From: Gammaproteobacteria bacterium
GTDB lineage: Bacteria; Pseudomonadota; Gammaproteobacteria; Pseudomonadales; Pseudohongiellaceae
Reading direction: 5' to 3'
Assembly (NCBI GenBank): GCA_009692305.1
Contig: SHZK01000008.1
Coordinates: forward strand, 36,441-100,440
DNA: 64,000 nt
The position numbers and the translations under genes were made by a program. Below the pieces are notes generated by a model. That model was not told the DNA's origin and did not search any database. It saw only the letters and a list, made by a program, of their open reading frames with translations. This document shows, one piece after another, positions 26,157 to 34,205 of this stretch. Every line of letters begins with the position of its first letter. Position 1 is the stretch's first letter.

Positions 26157-27962
26157 ATGCAAGCGCCAACTGCAACAATATTACGCAAGTCTCTCGCCTT
26201 TCTCGCGCCATACAAGACCCAGATATTGATAGCGTCAGTGGCGCTGGTTTTCACCGCCGGCATCACTCTCGGACTCGTGCAATATGTGCGGGTGATTGTC
26301 GATGAAGGTTTCGTGGCAGGTGATGCGGCGTCACTGAACTCGGCCATACTGGGCTTCGTGATCGTGGCTGTATTGCAGGCCGTGGGCACGTTCGCCCGTT
26401 TCTACTGGGTGTCGTGGCTTGGTGAACGAGTCACTGCAGATATCCGCAAAAGCGTTTACGCACACATCATTGAGCTGCATCCGGGTTATTTCGAAGAAAA
26501 TCTCAGCGGTGAGATCCAATCGCGCATTACTACTGATACGACATTGATCCAATCTGTCGTCGGCTCTTCTGCGTCAATCGCTTTGCGTAATCTGCTGATG
26601 ATGGTCGGCGGTACCATCTTCCTGTTTATTACCAATCCGAAACTTACCAGTGTGGTTCTGGTCTGCATACCGCTTGTCATAGGGCCTATTTTGTATTTCG
26701 GGCGCAAGGTGCGCAAGTTGTCACGCAGCAGCCAGGACGAGATCGCCAATGTCGGCGCCTATGTCGGTGAGAGCATTCAGCAGATCAAGACTGTACAAGC
26801 CTATAATCATCAGGGCCATGATGAACGGCAGTTTTTCCGCCATGTAGAGACCGCATTTAAGGTGGCTCTCAGCCGAATTCTGATGCGTTCTATCCTTATT
26901 ACAATTGTGATGACGCTCGTGTTCGGCGCGCTCGCGGTAATGATCTGGGTCGGCGGACAAGATGTAATCAATGGTTCCATGTCGGCAGGCGAACTCACCG
27001 CGTTCGTCGCCTATGCCGTAATCGTCGCCACTGCTGTTGGCGCCATCAGTCAGGTCATCAGCGAACTGCAACGTGCTGCAGGTGCCATGGAACGATTGAT
27101 GGAGTTGCTGGAAGCTGAGAACCTGATTACGGCACCGGCTACACCGCGTCAATTGAATAGCGAGTTCAAAGGCTTGCTGCAATTGACAGAGCTTACTTTC
27201 TGCTACCCGTCGCGCCCGGATACTCCTGCGCTGAATGGCGTATCTCTGACTGTGCATCCCGGCGAGAGTCTCGCATTGGTCGGCCCTTCCGGTGCCGGCA
27301 AGTCGACACTGTTTGATTTGGTGTTACGGTTCTACGATCCGCAAACCGGCAGTCTCAGTCTCGACGGCATTGACGTGCGCGAACTGGACCCGAAATTATT
27401 ACGCAGTCACATCGCGATCGTGTCGCAACAGCCAACGATGTTCACCGGCAATGTGTGGGAAAACATTCGCTACGGCCGACCGGATGCGAGTGATGACGAA
27501 GTGCGCGCTGCCGCCGACGCGGCTTTCGCCAGCGAATTCATCGAGCAATTGCCGCAGGGCTATGACAGTTATTTGGGAGAGTCCGGCATACGCCTGTCGG
27601 GCGGCCAGAAGCAACGCATCGCAATTGCCCGTGCCATCCTGAAAGACCCCGAGATTTTGCTGCTCGATGAGGCCACCAGCGCCCTCGATGCCGAGAGTGA
27701 GCGCAAGGTGCAGCTGGCACTGGTAAAACTGATGAAGAATCGCACGTCGCTGATTATTGCCCATAGACTGGCCACTGTGAAAAATGTAAATCGCATTGCC
27801 GTGCTGGAAGCCGGACACCTCATCGCCGAAGGCACACACACTGAGCTTATGCAGGATTGCGAATTGTATGCGAATCTCGCTAATCTCCAGTTCAAGGAAT
27901 CTGGGGTTGAAACTGGTGTTGAAACAAGTGTTGAAACAGGGGTCAGCGTAAAAATACAGTAA
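26157..27962 (+). CDS. ABC transporter half-exporter (fused permease and ATPase)
   Basis: A 601-residue MsbA-like half-transporter. Six membrane segments occupy residues 20-300, followed by a nucleotide-binding domain with Walker A VGPSGAGKST, Q-loop VSQQPTMF, signature LSGGQKQRIAIARAIL, Walker B ILLLDEATSALD and switch IIAHRLATV. It would work as a homodimer exporting a lipid, peptide or drug; the substrate is not evident. The last ~19 residues (VETG/VETS repeats ending VSVKIQ) are encoded by three 12-base units plus the start of a dispersed palindrome, so the native C-terminus probably ended near NLQFKE. Confidence 0.92.
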   Translation: MQAPTATILRKSLAFLAPYKTQILIASVALVFTAGITLGLVQYVRVIVDEGFVAGDAASLNSAILGFVIVAVLQAVGTFARFYWVSWLGERVTADIRKSVYAHIIELHPGYFEENLSGEIQSRITTDTTLIQSVVGSSASIALRNLLMMVGGTIFLFITNPKLTSVVLVCIPLVIGPILYFGRKVRKLSRSSQDEIANVGAYVGESIQQIKTVQAYNHQGHDERQFFRHVETAFKVALSRILMRSILITIVMTLVFGALAVMIWVGGQDVINGSMSAGELTAFVAYAVIVATAVGAISQVISELQRAAGAMERLMELLEAENLITAPATPRQLNSEFKGLLQLTELTFCYPSRPDTPALNGVSLTVHPGESLALVGPSGAGKSTLFDLVLRFYDPQTGSLSLDGIDVRELDPKLLRSHIAIVSQQPTMFTGNVWENIRYGRPDASDDEVRAAADAAFASEFIEQLPQGYDSYLGESGIRLSGGQKQRIAIARAILKDPEILLLDEATSALDAESERKVQLALVKLMKNRTSLIIAHRLATVKNVNRIAVLEAGHLIAEGTHTELMQDCELYANLANLQFKESGVETGVETSVETGVSVKIQ

Positions 27963-28030
27963 TATTTGCTGCAGAATGACTCAACAGTAGAGTATTTTTA
28001 CCCTGACCCATATTATCAACCCCAATTATC
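27905..28030. repeat. 12-bp tandem repeat plus GGGGTCAG palindromic element
   Basis: Three copies of a GTTGAAAC-containing 12-base unit at 27906-27938 lead into GGGGTCAGCGTAAAAATACA at 27939. The right arm, ending TATTTTTACCCTGACCC at 28009, and a trailing CCCCAATTATC complete a diverged copy of the element seen at 29195. It overlaps the last codons and the stop of the ABC gene and leaves 13 bases before the next start. Confidence 0.85.
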
Positions 28031-28042
28031 ACGGAGGCTTGT

Positions 28043-29242
28043 ATGGTCGCTGCAACAGGCATTACAAATCTCAGATGGTTTAATTCTGGCTGTTACCGAC
28101 CCAAGCTTTTCTATTGCGTCAGCTTTGCTGCCGCGCTTTCAGTAGCCGCCTGCAGCGAAAACCTATCCGAGCCTGCTGCCATGACTACTCGCCCTGACCA
28201 GACTGAAACTCTCGCCGCTAATTGCGGCGGCAGCGTACGTTTGATCGAATCTAACGGCATTGCGTTGCGCATCGTCGAAGCTGGCAGTGGTCCTCTGGTC
28301 ATTCTGGTGCACGGCTGGCCGGAGTCCTGGTATTCGTGGCGCCATCAATTGCAGCCGCTTGCTGCTGCTGGCTATCACGTTGTTGCGCCTGATATGCGTG
28401 GTTATGGTGGTTCTGCGAGACCATCTAACATAGAAGACTACGACATACTGCAACTGACGGCAGACGTCGCCGGTATTGTGGCGGCAGTCGGCGCTACCAG
28501 CGCGGTGTTGGTGGGGCATGATTGGGGCGCACCCATTGTCTGGCAAAGCGCCCTGCTCTATCCGGAATTATTTTCCGCTGTAGTTGGTATGAGCGTGATC
28601 TATGGGGGCCGCGCAACGAATCGCCCCGTGGTAAAACTGCGACAGGAAGCAGAGGAGGATTTCTTCTACACCAGTTATTTCCAGACTCCCGGTGTGGCTG
28701 AAGCCGAGTTCGATGCCAATCCACGCCAGCTCATCAGCCGACTCTATACCTCCCGCTCTCCCGGCACGCCGACGCACCCACCCGAAGTTACCGACCCCAG
28801 CGCCGCCGCTGGCGGCTGGCTGCCACGTCTTGGCGAACCGGTGCGCCTGCCAGAATGGCTGAGCGAGCAAGATCTCGATTACTACACCGCGCAATTTGAA
28901 AGGAGCGGCTTTGCCGGTGGCATCAACTATTACCGCAACGGCGCACGCAACTGGGATCTCACGCCCCAACTTGCCGACGCCAGGATTCACCAACCCGCAT
29001 TATTTCTCGCCGGCGATCTCGATATCGTCAATCGCAATGCAACTCGCGAAGAACTCGCCGCGCGAATGGCACCAAATTTTACCGACCTGCGTGACGTGAT
29101 CCTGTTGCCTGGCATCGGTCATCGAGTGCAACAACAAGCACCAGATGAAACGAATCGCTTAGTGCTGAAATTTCTCGCGTCCCTGCGACTGCGGGATAAT
29201 TGGGGTCAGAGTAAAAATACAGTAGTATTTGCCGCGGAATGA
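28043..29242 (+). CDS. Epoxide-hydrolase-like lipoprotein
   Basis: A 399-residue alpha/beta hydrolase. The N-terminus has a hydrophobic stretch ending in a lipobox-like LSVAAC, predicting a lipoprotein. Motifs are VHGWPESWYSWRHQ (oxyanion, HGxP), DMRGYGGSARP, the nucleophile elbow LVGHDWGAP with the Asp nucleophile of epoxide hydrolases, GDLDIV (acidic residue) and GIGHRVQQQAP with the catalytic His. GGAGG lies six bases before the ATG. The final residues (DNWGQSKNTVVFAAE) are encoded by the palindromic repeat at 29195, so the natural end was probably around LASLRLR. A second homologue lies at 30767. Confidence 0.85.
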   Translation: MVAATGITNLRWFNSGCYRPKLFYCVSFAAALSVAACSENLSEPAAMTTRPDQTETLAANCGGSVRLIESNGIALRIVEAGSGPLVILVHGWPESWYSWRHQLQPLAAAGYHVVAPDMRGYGGSARPSNIEDYDILQLTADVAGIVAAVGATSAVLVGHDWGAPIVWQSALLYPELFSAVVGMSVIYGGRATNRPVVKLRQEAEEDFFYTSYFQTPGVAEAEFDANPRQLISRLYTSRSPGTPTHPPEVTDPSAAAGGWLPRLGEPVRLPEWLSEQDLDYYTAQFERSGFAGGINYYRNGARNWDLTPQLADARIHQPALFLAGDLDIVNRNATREELAARMAPNFTDLRDVILLPGIGHRVQQQAPDETNRLVLKFLASLRLRDNWGQSKNTVVFAAE

Positions 29243-29305
29243 CCCAAAGTACTGTATTTTTACTCTGACCCCAATTATCTATTTTTACTCTGACCCCAAT
29301 TATCA
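29195..29305. repeat. GGGGTCAGAGTAAAAATACAGT palindromic element, full copy
   Basis: The left arm at 29195-29226 (GATAATTGGGGTCAGAGTAA..) is matched by its complement at 29248-29279, around a loop TTGCCGCGGAATGACCCAA-like region. A further partial arm (TTTTTACTCTGACCCCAATT) follows to 29305. It overlaps the 3' end of the epoxide-hydrolase gene and lies between it and the convergent yebC-like gene, so it may act as a terminator. Confidence 0.92.
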
Positions 29306-29314
29306 CAGACCGGT

Positions 29315-30043
29315 TTAGTTCGACACGTTGTGATACACGTTCTGCACGTCGTCCAGTTCGTTCAGCATATCCACCAGCTTCTCGAACACGGTGAGGTCTT
29401 CGCCGTCTAATGCAAGCGTGGTTTGCGGCAGGAACTGGATTACGTCAGTTTCGAAATTCATTTCCCCTTTGGCATTGCTGAAATTTTCGCTGATTGCGTG
29501 CCGGGCATGACCGTACTCGGTGTCAGGCGCAAACACGGTGATGTGGCCATCCTCGTTTTCGATATCGAGCACATCGACATTGGCATTTAACAAAGCCTCT
29601 AGTACAGAGTCTTCATCCTGCGCCTGGAATTTCAGAATCGTGCAGTGATCGAACAGGTGACTGACGTTGCCCGGGGTACCGATCTTGGTCTTCGTCTTTA
29701 CGAAGCACTGGCGTACATCACCGAAGGTCCGGTTCGGATTGTCGGTAAGACATTCAACTATCAACATGCTGCCAGCGGGCCCAAAGCCTTCATAGCGGGC
29801 TACCGAGAAATCTTCCCCACCGGCGCCGGCAGCCTTGTCCAGGGCCTTGTCGATGACATGGGTGGGTACCTGGTCTTTCTTGGCGCGCTCCAACAAGCCG
29901 CGCAGGGTCAGGTTCCCGGATGGATCGACGCCGCCGGCTTTTGCGGCAACATAGAGTTCCCGTGCGTATCTGCTGTAAACCTTGGTCTTGGCGTCGGCAG
30001 TCCTGGCCATGGACTCTTTGCGGTTTTGATAGGCTCTTCCCAT
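29315..30043 (-). CDS. YebC/PmpR family (YeeN-type) regulatory protein
   Basis: The 242-residue product begins MGRAYQNRKESMARTADAKT, closer to E. coli YeeN than to YebC, and continues YSRYARELYVAAKAGG, RAKKDQVPTHVIDKALDKA and YEGFGPAGSMLIVECLTDN, which are hallmark segments of the TACO1/YebC family. Family members bind DNA in some species and have been linked to translation of proline-rich stretches in others. I chose the ATG at 30043; a longer frame adds 62 unconserved residues. Confidence 0.93.
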   Translation of the reverse strand: MGRAYQNRKESMARTADAKTKVYSRYARELYVAAKAGGVDPSGNLTLRGLLERAKKDQVPTHVIDKALDKAAGAGGEDFSVARYEGFGPAGSMLIVECLTDNPNRTFGDVRQCFVKTKTKIGTPGNVSHLFDHCTILKFQAQDEDSVLEALLNANVDVLDIENEDGHITVFAPDTEYGHARHAISENFSNAKGEMNFETDVIQFLPQTTLALDGEDLTVFEKLVDMLNELDDVQNVYHNVSN

Positions 30044-30479
30044 GTCAACTTTAATCCCTGAGATTGCTGAAAACCTGCGCATTATATGCGTTTCTGCAGC
30101 AAAACCGCTATGCAGGCAGCAAGATATCCTCGAACTGTGCATACAAGTCATCGTAAGCGCCCGCTTTCCACGGCGCCGCAGTTCTGGCGCGGCCGGGGCT
30201 GGCTTTGCTGTTGGCAGCCATGCCACCAATCTCTAACCGGATGACGTTGCTTATGAGTATCTGAAATTGAATTCAAAGGCCGATTCTGTGCAGTCCCCCT
30301 GGTGCAATGGGAGCTACGGCCCAATGGTGCAAAAGGTGCTGGGCGTTCAGGTCGTTTGCACGGAGCTGGAAGCAAGTGCTCCTGCCTGACGCAGTGACAG
30401 CTGGTGGTGGTACACTCTCCTGACAGCACACACAGCAGCACTTTACCCTGCCGGTCGCATTGCTAGCGACACCGAGCTG
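30044..30479. other. Gap without a confident gene
   Basis: A minus-strand frame of 37 codons (30108-30221, starting MAANSKASPG, ending FEDILLPA) is open but has no clear ribosome-binding site and no recognised family; it may be a remnant or a small gene upstream of the yebC-like gene. The rest shows no convincing gene on either strand. It could contain the lost neighbour of the response-regulator remnant that starts at 30480. Confidence 0.4.
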
Positions 30480-30738
30480 ATGATAATCAAGGTAATGCAG
30501 CCAGAAGATCAGAATCTGGCGCGACAAGGCATCGGTAATTTGCTGGAGTTGAGTGAGAATATCGAAGTCTTCGGTCAGGTAGTTGATGGCAGGTGGCTAC
30601 AGTAATCGCGAAATCTCGGTCGCGATGCATAAATCCGAGGGAACTGTGAAGAATCAGGTTTCGTCAATACTGGAAAAACTCGGCGTGAGAGACAGGACGC
30701 GAGCAGTCCTGCATGCGATCAATCTGGGCTTATTGTGA
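30480..30738 (+). pseudogene. LuxR/NarL-type response regulator with its middle deleted
   Basis: From the ATG at 30480 the frame reads like the start of a NarL-type receiver domain (IIKVMQPEDQNLARQGIGNL, then LLELSENIEV) up to about 30590 and hits a stop. In another frame, from about 30592 to the TGA at 30738, the sequence is the end of the LuxR helix-turn-helix: GYSNREISVAMHKSEGTVKN, QVSSILEKLGV and RDRTRAVLHAINLGLL. Intact proteins have about 200-220 residues, so roughly 120 codons, including the phospho-acceptor Asp, are missing, and the join is out of frame. No partner sensor kinase is visible. Confidence 0.85.
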
Positions 30739-30766
30739 ATTTTCTATTTATCAAAGGGTAATCTTT

Positions 30767-31732
30767 ATGCACGATTCAAACCGCAGTAAAACGCGCATCT
30801 TGCGTGCCATCGTTCTGTTCTTTTCAATGGGGATATCCAGTATGACCAATGCCGATTTTCTGGACGACATAGAGCACGGCTATGCCGACAGCAACGGCGT
30901 CAAGATCCACTATGCCACCATTGGTGAGGGGCCACTGGTCATCATGATCCATGGCTTCCCCGACTTCTGGTACAGCTGGCGGCACCAGATGGAAGGTTTG
31001 AAAGACAACTTCAAGGTGGTGGCTATCGATCAACGTGGTTACAACCTGAGCGACCAACCAGACGGACAGGCTAAATATAACATGCGATATTTAGTTGGAG
31101 ACGTCGCCGCAGTGATTCGCCATTTGGGTGCGGACAAGGCCACCATAGTAGGACACGACTGGGGTGGCGCCGTATCGTGGCAGTTCGCCTTCGCACTGCC
31201 GCAGATGGTTGAGAATCTGGTAATCTTGAACCTGCCCCATCCGAATGGCATGGCACGGGAGATGGCAGGCAATCAGGAGCAGCAACAGAACAGCGGTTAT
31301 GCTCGCACATTTATTCAAGGCAGCCCGAGCGATCCGGATATATTCTTCGGCGGCCCCATGACCCCACAGAGCCTGTCAGGTTGGGTCAGCGATGCGGCCG
31401 CGCGACCGCTCTATATAGAGGCGTTCGAACGCTCCAGTTTTGATGGCATGCTGGCCTACTACAAAGAAAACTACCCCGGTGGCAGTAGTAGTGCAGCAAC
31501 CACGCCCGCAGCAGCAGCGCCCGCAGCACCACGTCTGGCGATGCCGGTGCTCGTCTTCCATGGCCTCAAAGACACCGCATTGCATTCCGATGGTCTGAAC
31601 AATACCTGGGACTGGATTGACGCTGACACTACGATTGTCACCGCACCGAATGCTGGTCACTTCGTGCAACAGGACGCGGCCGAGCTGGTTACATCCAGCT
31701 TGAATTGGTGGTTGCTGGCACGTCAGCAATAG
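30767..31732 (+). CDS. Exported epoxide-hydrolase-like alpha/beta hydrolase
   Basis: The 321-residue protein begins with a basic N-terminus and a hydrophobic signal (RAIVLFFSMGISSMTNA). Motifs are IHGFPDFWYSWRHQME, AIDQRGYNLSDQP, the nucleophile elbow IVGHDWGGAVSWQFA, HGLKDTALH and APNAGHFVQQDAAE, giving the Asp/Asp/His set of soluble epoxide hydrolases and dehalogenases. An Ala/Pro-rich insertion (AATTPAAAAPAAP) sits in the lid. It starts 28 bases after the response-regulator remnant. I used ATG 30767 because an earlier start lies inside that remnant. Confidence 0.85.
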   Translation: MHDSNRSKTRILRAIVLFFSMGISSMTNADFLDDIEHGYADSNGVKIHYATIGEGPLVIMIHGFPDFWYSWRHQMEGLKDNFKVVAIDQRGYNLSDQPDGQAKYNMRYLVGDVAAVIRHLGADKATIVGHDWGGAVSWQFAFALPQMVENLVILNLPHPNGMAREMAGNQEQQQNSGYARTFIQGSPSDPDIFFGGPMTPQSLSGWVSDAAARPLYIEAFERSSFDGMLAYYKENYPGGSSSAATTPAAAAPAAPRLAMPVLVFHGLKDTALHSDGLNNTWDWIDADTTIVTAPNAGHFVQQDAAELVTSSLNWWLLARQQ

Positions 31733-31747
31733 ATTTTTAGCCGCATA

Positions 31748-31794
31748 AAAACCGGGACGGAGGGATTTTTAAATTACCCCCCGTCCCTTTTTTT
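31748..31794. terminator. GGGACGG palindrome, bidirectional terminator
   Basis: GGGACGGAGGG (31754-31764) pairs with CCCCCCGTCCC (31777-31787) around an AT-rich loop. The plus strand continues with seven T and the minus strand also ends in T-rich sequence, so it can stop the hydrolase gene and the mscS transcript. The sequence resembles another class of dispersed gammaproteobacterial palindromes. Confidence 0.85.
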
Positions 31795-31893
31795 AGGCCC
31801 GGACTTTCAGCAGATCGCGAATTTCCGCCAGCAGTACTTCCTGTGCTGAAGGGGCAGGTGGCGCCTGTGGCGCTTGTTCTTCTTTGCGCGCTC
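31793..31893 (-). pseudogene. Remnant of mscL, C-terminal end only
   Basis: On the minus strand, in a frame different from mscS, the sequence reads KEEQAPQAPPAPSAQEVLL then AEIRDLLKVRA and a TAA at 31793. This is the characteristic Ala/Pro-rich tail and final EIRDLLK of the large mechanosensitive channel MscL. No start, membrane helices or pore region precede it; it joins directly to the mscS reading frame. The simplest explanation is a deletion that fused mscS to the end of a downstream mscL. Confidence 0.75.
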
Positions 31894-32598
31894 CGTGCGC
31901 GCCCAGCAACGAATGCCGATTTCAATGGCGCTGTCACCGCACTTCTCGATACCCAGTTGCGGCGCACGTGTGTTGCTGAGGCCATCGATGTTGAGCAGCC
32001 CCTGTCTGATCGCGGTAATGGCTGCATTCACATCGCTCTGGTAGGCGATGCCGACCGCGAGCTCGAGAATGGTATCAGACTGGGAGTTGTGGATGATTTC
32101 CCCCACGATATAACGATTGGGAATCGTAATAACTTCTTCGTCCTCATTGCTCAATAAGGTAAAACCCAGATGCACCTCTTTGACGACGCCGCAGACACCC
32201 TGGACACGAATAGTGTCGCCAACCACAAACGGCCGCGTGAGAATAATGCTGAGACCAGCACTGTAATTCGATAACAAGCCTTGTATGGCGAGTCCAGTGC
32301 CGAGGCCAATGGCACCGAGGGCAGCGATAAAGGGTGTAATCTGAATGCCAAGCTTGGGCAAGGCGATGATGATGGCGAAGCCGATGACTGTGAGACGTGC
32401 ACAGCTACCAAAGAAACGGCTCAGGGTAATATCGAGTTTGCGTTTCTGGCATATGGCCAACACCAGATCACCTGCGCGGCGACCCAGAAAGGTACCGATG
32501 ACCAGAATGACCAATGCACCCAATATCTGAAAGCTATAGCTGACCACATAGGTCACTATCATGTTATAAATAGCACCAACTTGTTCCAGCTCTTCCAT
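31807..32598 (-). CDS. mscS: Small-conductance mechanosensitive channel MscS, C-terminally altered
   Basis: The first ~235 residues match MscS: N-terminal membrane helices (YSFQILGALVILVIGTFLGR), the pore helix GAIGLGTGLAIQGLLSNYSAG and the beta domain (PFVVGDTIRVQGVCGVVKEV, TIPNRYIVGEIIHN). The usual C-terminal ~40 residues after the CWARTE strand are missing. They are replaced by a Lys/Arg-rich string (RAKKNKRHRR..) produced by reading an mscL tail out of frame. The cage-forming C-terminus is therefore damaged, so function is doubtful. It is convergent with the epoxide hydrolase gene. Confidence 0.85.
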   Translation of the reverse strand: MEELEQVGAIYNMIVTYVVSYSFQILGALVILVIGTFLGRRAGDLVLAICQKRKLDITLSRFFGSCARLTVIGFAIIIALPKLGIQITPFIAALGAIGLGTGLAIQGLLSNYSAGLSIILTRPFVVGDTIRVQGVCGVVKEVHLGFTLLSNEDEEVITIPNRYIVGEIIHNSQSDTILELAVGIAYQSDVNAAITAIRQGLLNIDGLSNTRAPQLGIEKCGDSAIEIGIRCWARTERAKKNKRHRRHLPLQHRKYCWRKFAIC

Positions 32599-32695
32599 CG
32601 ACTTTGCTCTCTAGTAGATACAGCAGTGCTGGCATTTTGCCACGAGCACCAGCCCAAGCAAACAACGTAAACTGTGGGAATACCTGATTCTTGTT

Positions 32696-33676
32696 ATGAC
32701 CAGTTCCGAGCCAACTGCAATTCCAACCACGCTGGGTGACAGCGGCCAGGTAATGCTCACCAATCGCCTGCGCAAGAATCTGCGCAACATCGGCAAGTGG
32801 GCGCGGCAGCACAATATCCAGTGTTATCGCCTGTATGACAATGACCTGCCGGAATATGCCTTCGCCATTGATGTCTACGGCGACCGGATTTATATGGCTG
32901 AATATCAGGCGCCGGCACAAATTGCCGAAGAGAAGGTGCAGGAACGCCAAGCACAGGCTCTCGCAGCAGTGGCTGAGGTCATGCAGTTGCCACCCGCACA
33001 TATTTATCTGAAAACGCGGCAACGACAACGGGGCAAGAGTCAATATGAGGCGCAGGACCAGAGTCACGACTATTTCGTCGTTACCGAAGGCGCAGCCAAA
33101 CTGTGGGTTAATCTGCGTGATTATCTGGACACCGGCCTGTTCCTCGATCACCGTCCGATGCGGCGTTTTATCTTCGAGAACTGCCGCGACCTGCGCGTCC
33201 TGAACCTGTTCTGCTACACCGGCAGCGTCAGTGTGCAAGCGGCTCTCGGCGGCGCCGCGTCCACACTCAGCATCGACCTGTCCAACACTTATCTGGACTG
33301 GGCCCGCAAAAATTTTGGATTGAATGGCCTCGGCGGCAGCCAGCATCGACTGAAACGCGCAGATTGCATTGAATACCTGCAGAGCAACTCGGCGATGTTT
33401 GAACTGATCTTTCTCGACCCGCCTACTTTTTCCAACTCCAAAAATTCGGATAACGTATTAGACATTCAGCGCGACCATGTAGGCCTTATAAAAAATGCCA
33501 TGAAAAAACTGGAACAGGATGGCCTGTTGATCTTTTCAACCAATATGCGCAATTTCAAACTGGATGCGGAATTGACCAAAATATATGCCATACAAGACTT
33601 TACCAAACAGAGCATCGACAGGGATTTTGAGCGCAGCAAAAAGATTCATCAGACCTGGCTTATCCTCCATGCCTGA
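32696..33676 (+). CDS. 23S rRNA methyltransferase, RlmK half only
   Basis: The 326-residue protein corresponds to the C-terminal half of RlmKL (RlmK, m7G2069): NRLRKNLRNIGKWARQHNIQ, CYRLYDNDLPEYAFAID, FLDHRPMRR, SAM motif VLNLFCYTGSVSVQAA and catalytic FLDPPTFSNS. The N-terminal THUMP and RlmL half of the usual ~700-residue fusion is absent, and no trace of it lies upstream. RlmL may be encoded elsewhere, or the gene may have been truncated. The ATG at 32696 is reasonable, but the ribosome-binding site is weak. It is divergent from mscS. Confidence 0.87.
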   Translation: MTSSEPTAIPTTLGDSGQVMLTNRLRKNLRNIGKWARQHNIQCYRLYDNDLPEYAFAIDVYGDRIYMAEYQAPAQIAEEKVQERQAQALAAVAEVMQLPPAHIYLKTRQRQRGKSQYEAQDQSHDYFVVTEGAAKLWVNLRDYLDTGLFLDHRPMRRFIFENCRDLRVLNLFCYTGSVSVQAALGGAASTLSIDLSNTYLDWARKNFGLNGLGGSQHRLKRADCIEYLQSNSAMFELIFLDPPTFSNSKNSDNVLDIQRDHVGLIKNAMKKLEQDGLLIFSTNMRNFKLDAELTKIYAIQDFTKQSIDRDFERSKKIHQTWLILHA

Positions 33677-33755
33677 TCTATGGCGCGTGCGCGCAGACTT
33701 GCACACGCTGCGCCTTGCTTGCACTGACGTGTCGCGCTGCATTACCATGCCAGCC

Positions 33756-34178
33756 ATGTTACTAAAAATAAAGTTACGCAAACTGAATATAATCCTGTTA
33801 TCCCTGTCGCTAAGCCTGAGCTCAGTTGTGGTAGCACAGGATGCAGGCGTGCAACCGGTACTGATCGGCACCTGGGAAGGCGAGCTCGTGCGCGGCCGCG
33901 ACAACATGACGCTCGCTTTCACATTCGAGCAGAATCAGGGCATCTATACGGCGGCGATTACCAGTTCCGCGTTGGGAATTTTTGGCATGCCGGTCGAAAC
34001 TATCAGCGTGGATAGGCTCAAGCTGAACATCAAGATCCCGCGCCTGGATCTGGAGTTTTATGGCACGCTGAGGCTGAGTGCTGATGGCACACGCATCGAG
34101 CGTATCGATGGCGATTATTATCAGAGTAGTGAAATGGTGCCGGTAGTTCTGAAATCTGTTGCCAAGCCTTCCTTCTAA
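33756..34178 (+). CDS. Small exported protein, hydrolase-associated beta domain
   Basis: A 140-residue protein with a clear signal peptide (KLNIILLSLSLSLSSVVVAQ) and a single beta-rich domain: GTWEGELVRGRDNMTLAFTF, SSALGIFGMPVETISVDRL and GTLRLSADGTRIE. This pattern resembles the small N-terminal domain found before serine hydrolase domains in some secreted enzymes; here it stands alone. An ATG at 33747 is an alternative start. It follows rlmK by about 80 bases. Confidence 0.65.
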   Translation: MLLKIKLRKLNIILLSLSLSLSSVVVAQDAGVQPVLIGTWEGELVRGRDNMTLAFTFEQNQGIYTAAITSSALGIFGMPVETISVDRLKLNIKIPRLDLEFYGTLRLSADGTRIERIDGDYYQSSEMVPVVLKSVAKPSF

Positions 34179-34205
34179 GCGTTGCTGCTGGCAATCAGCT
34201 GGCGC

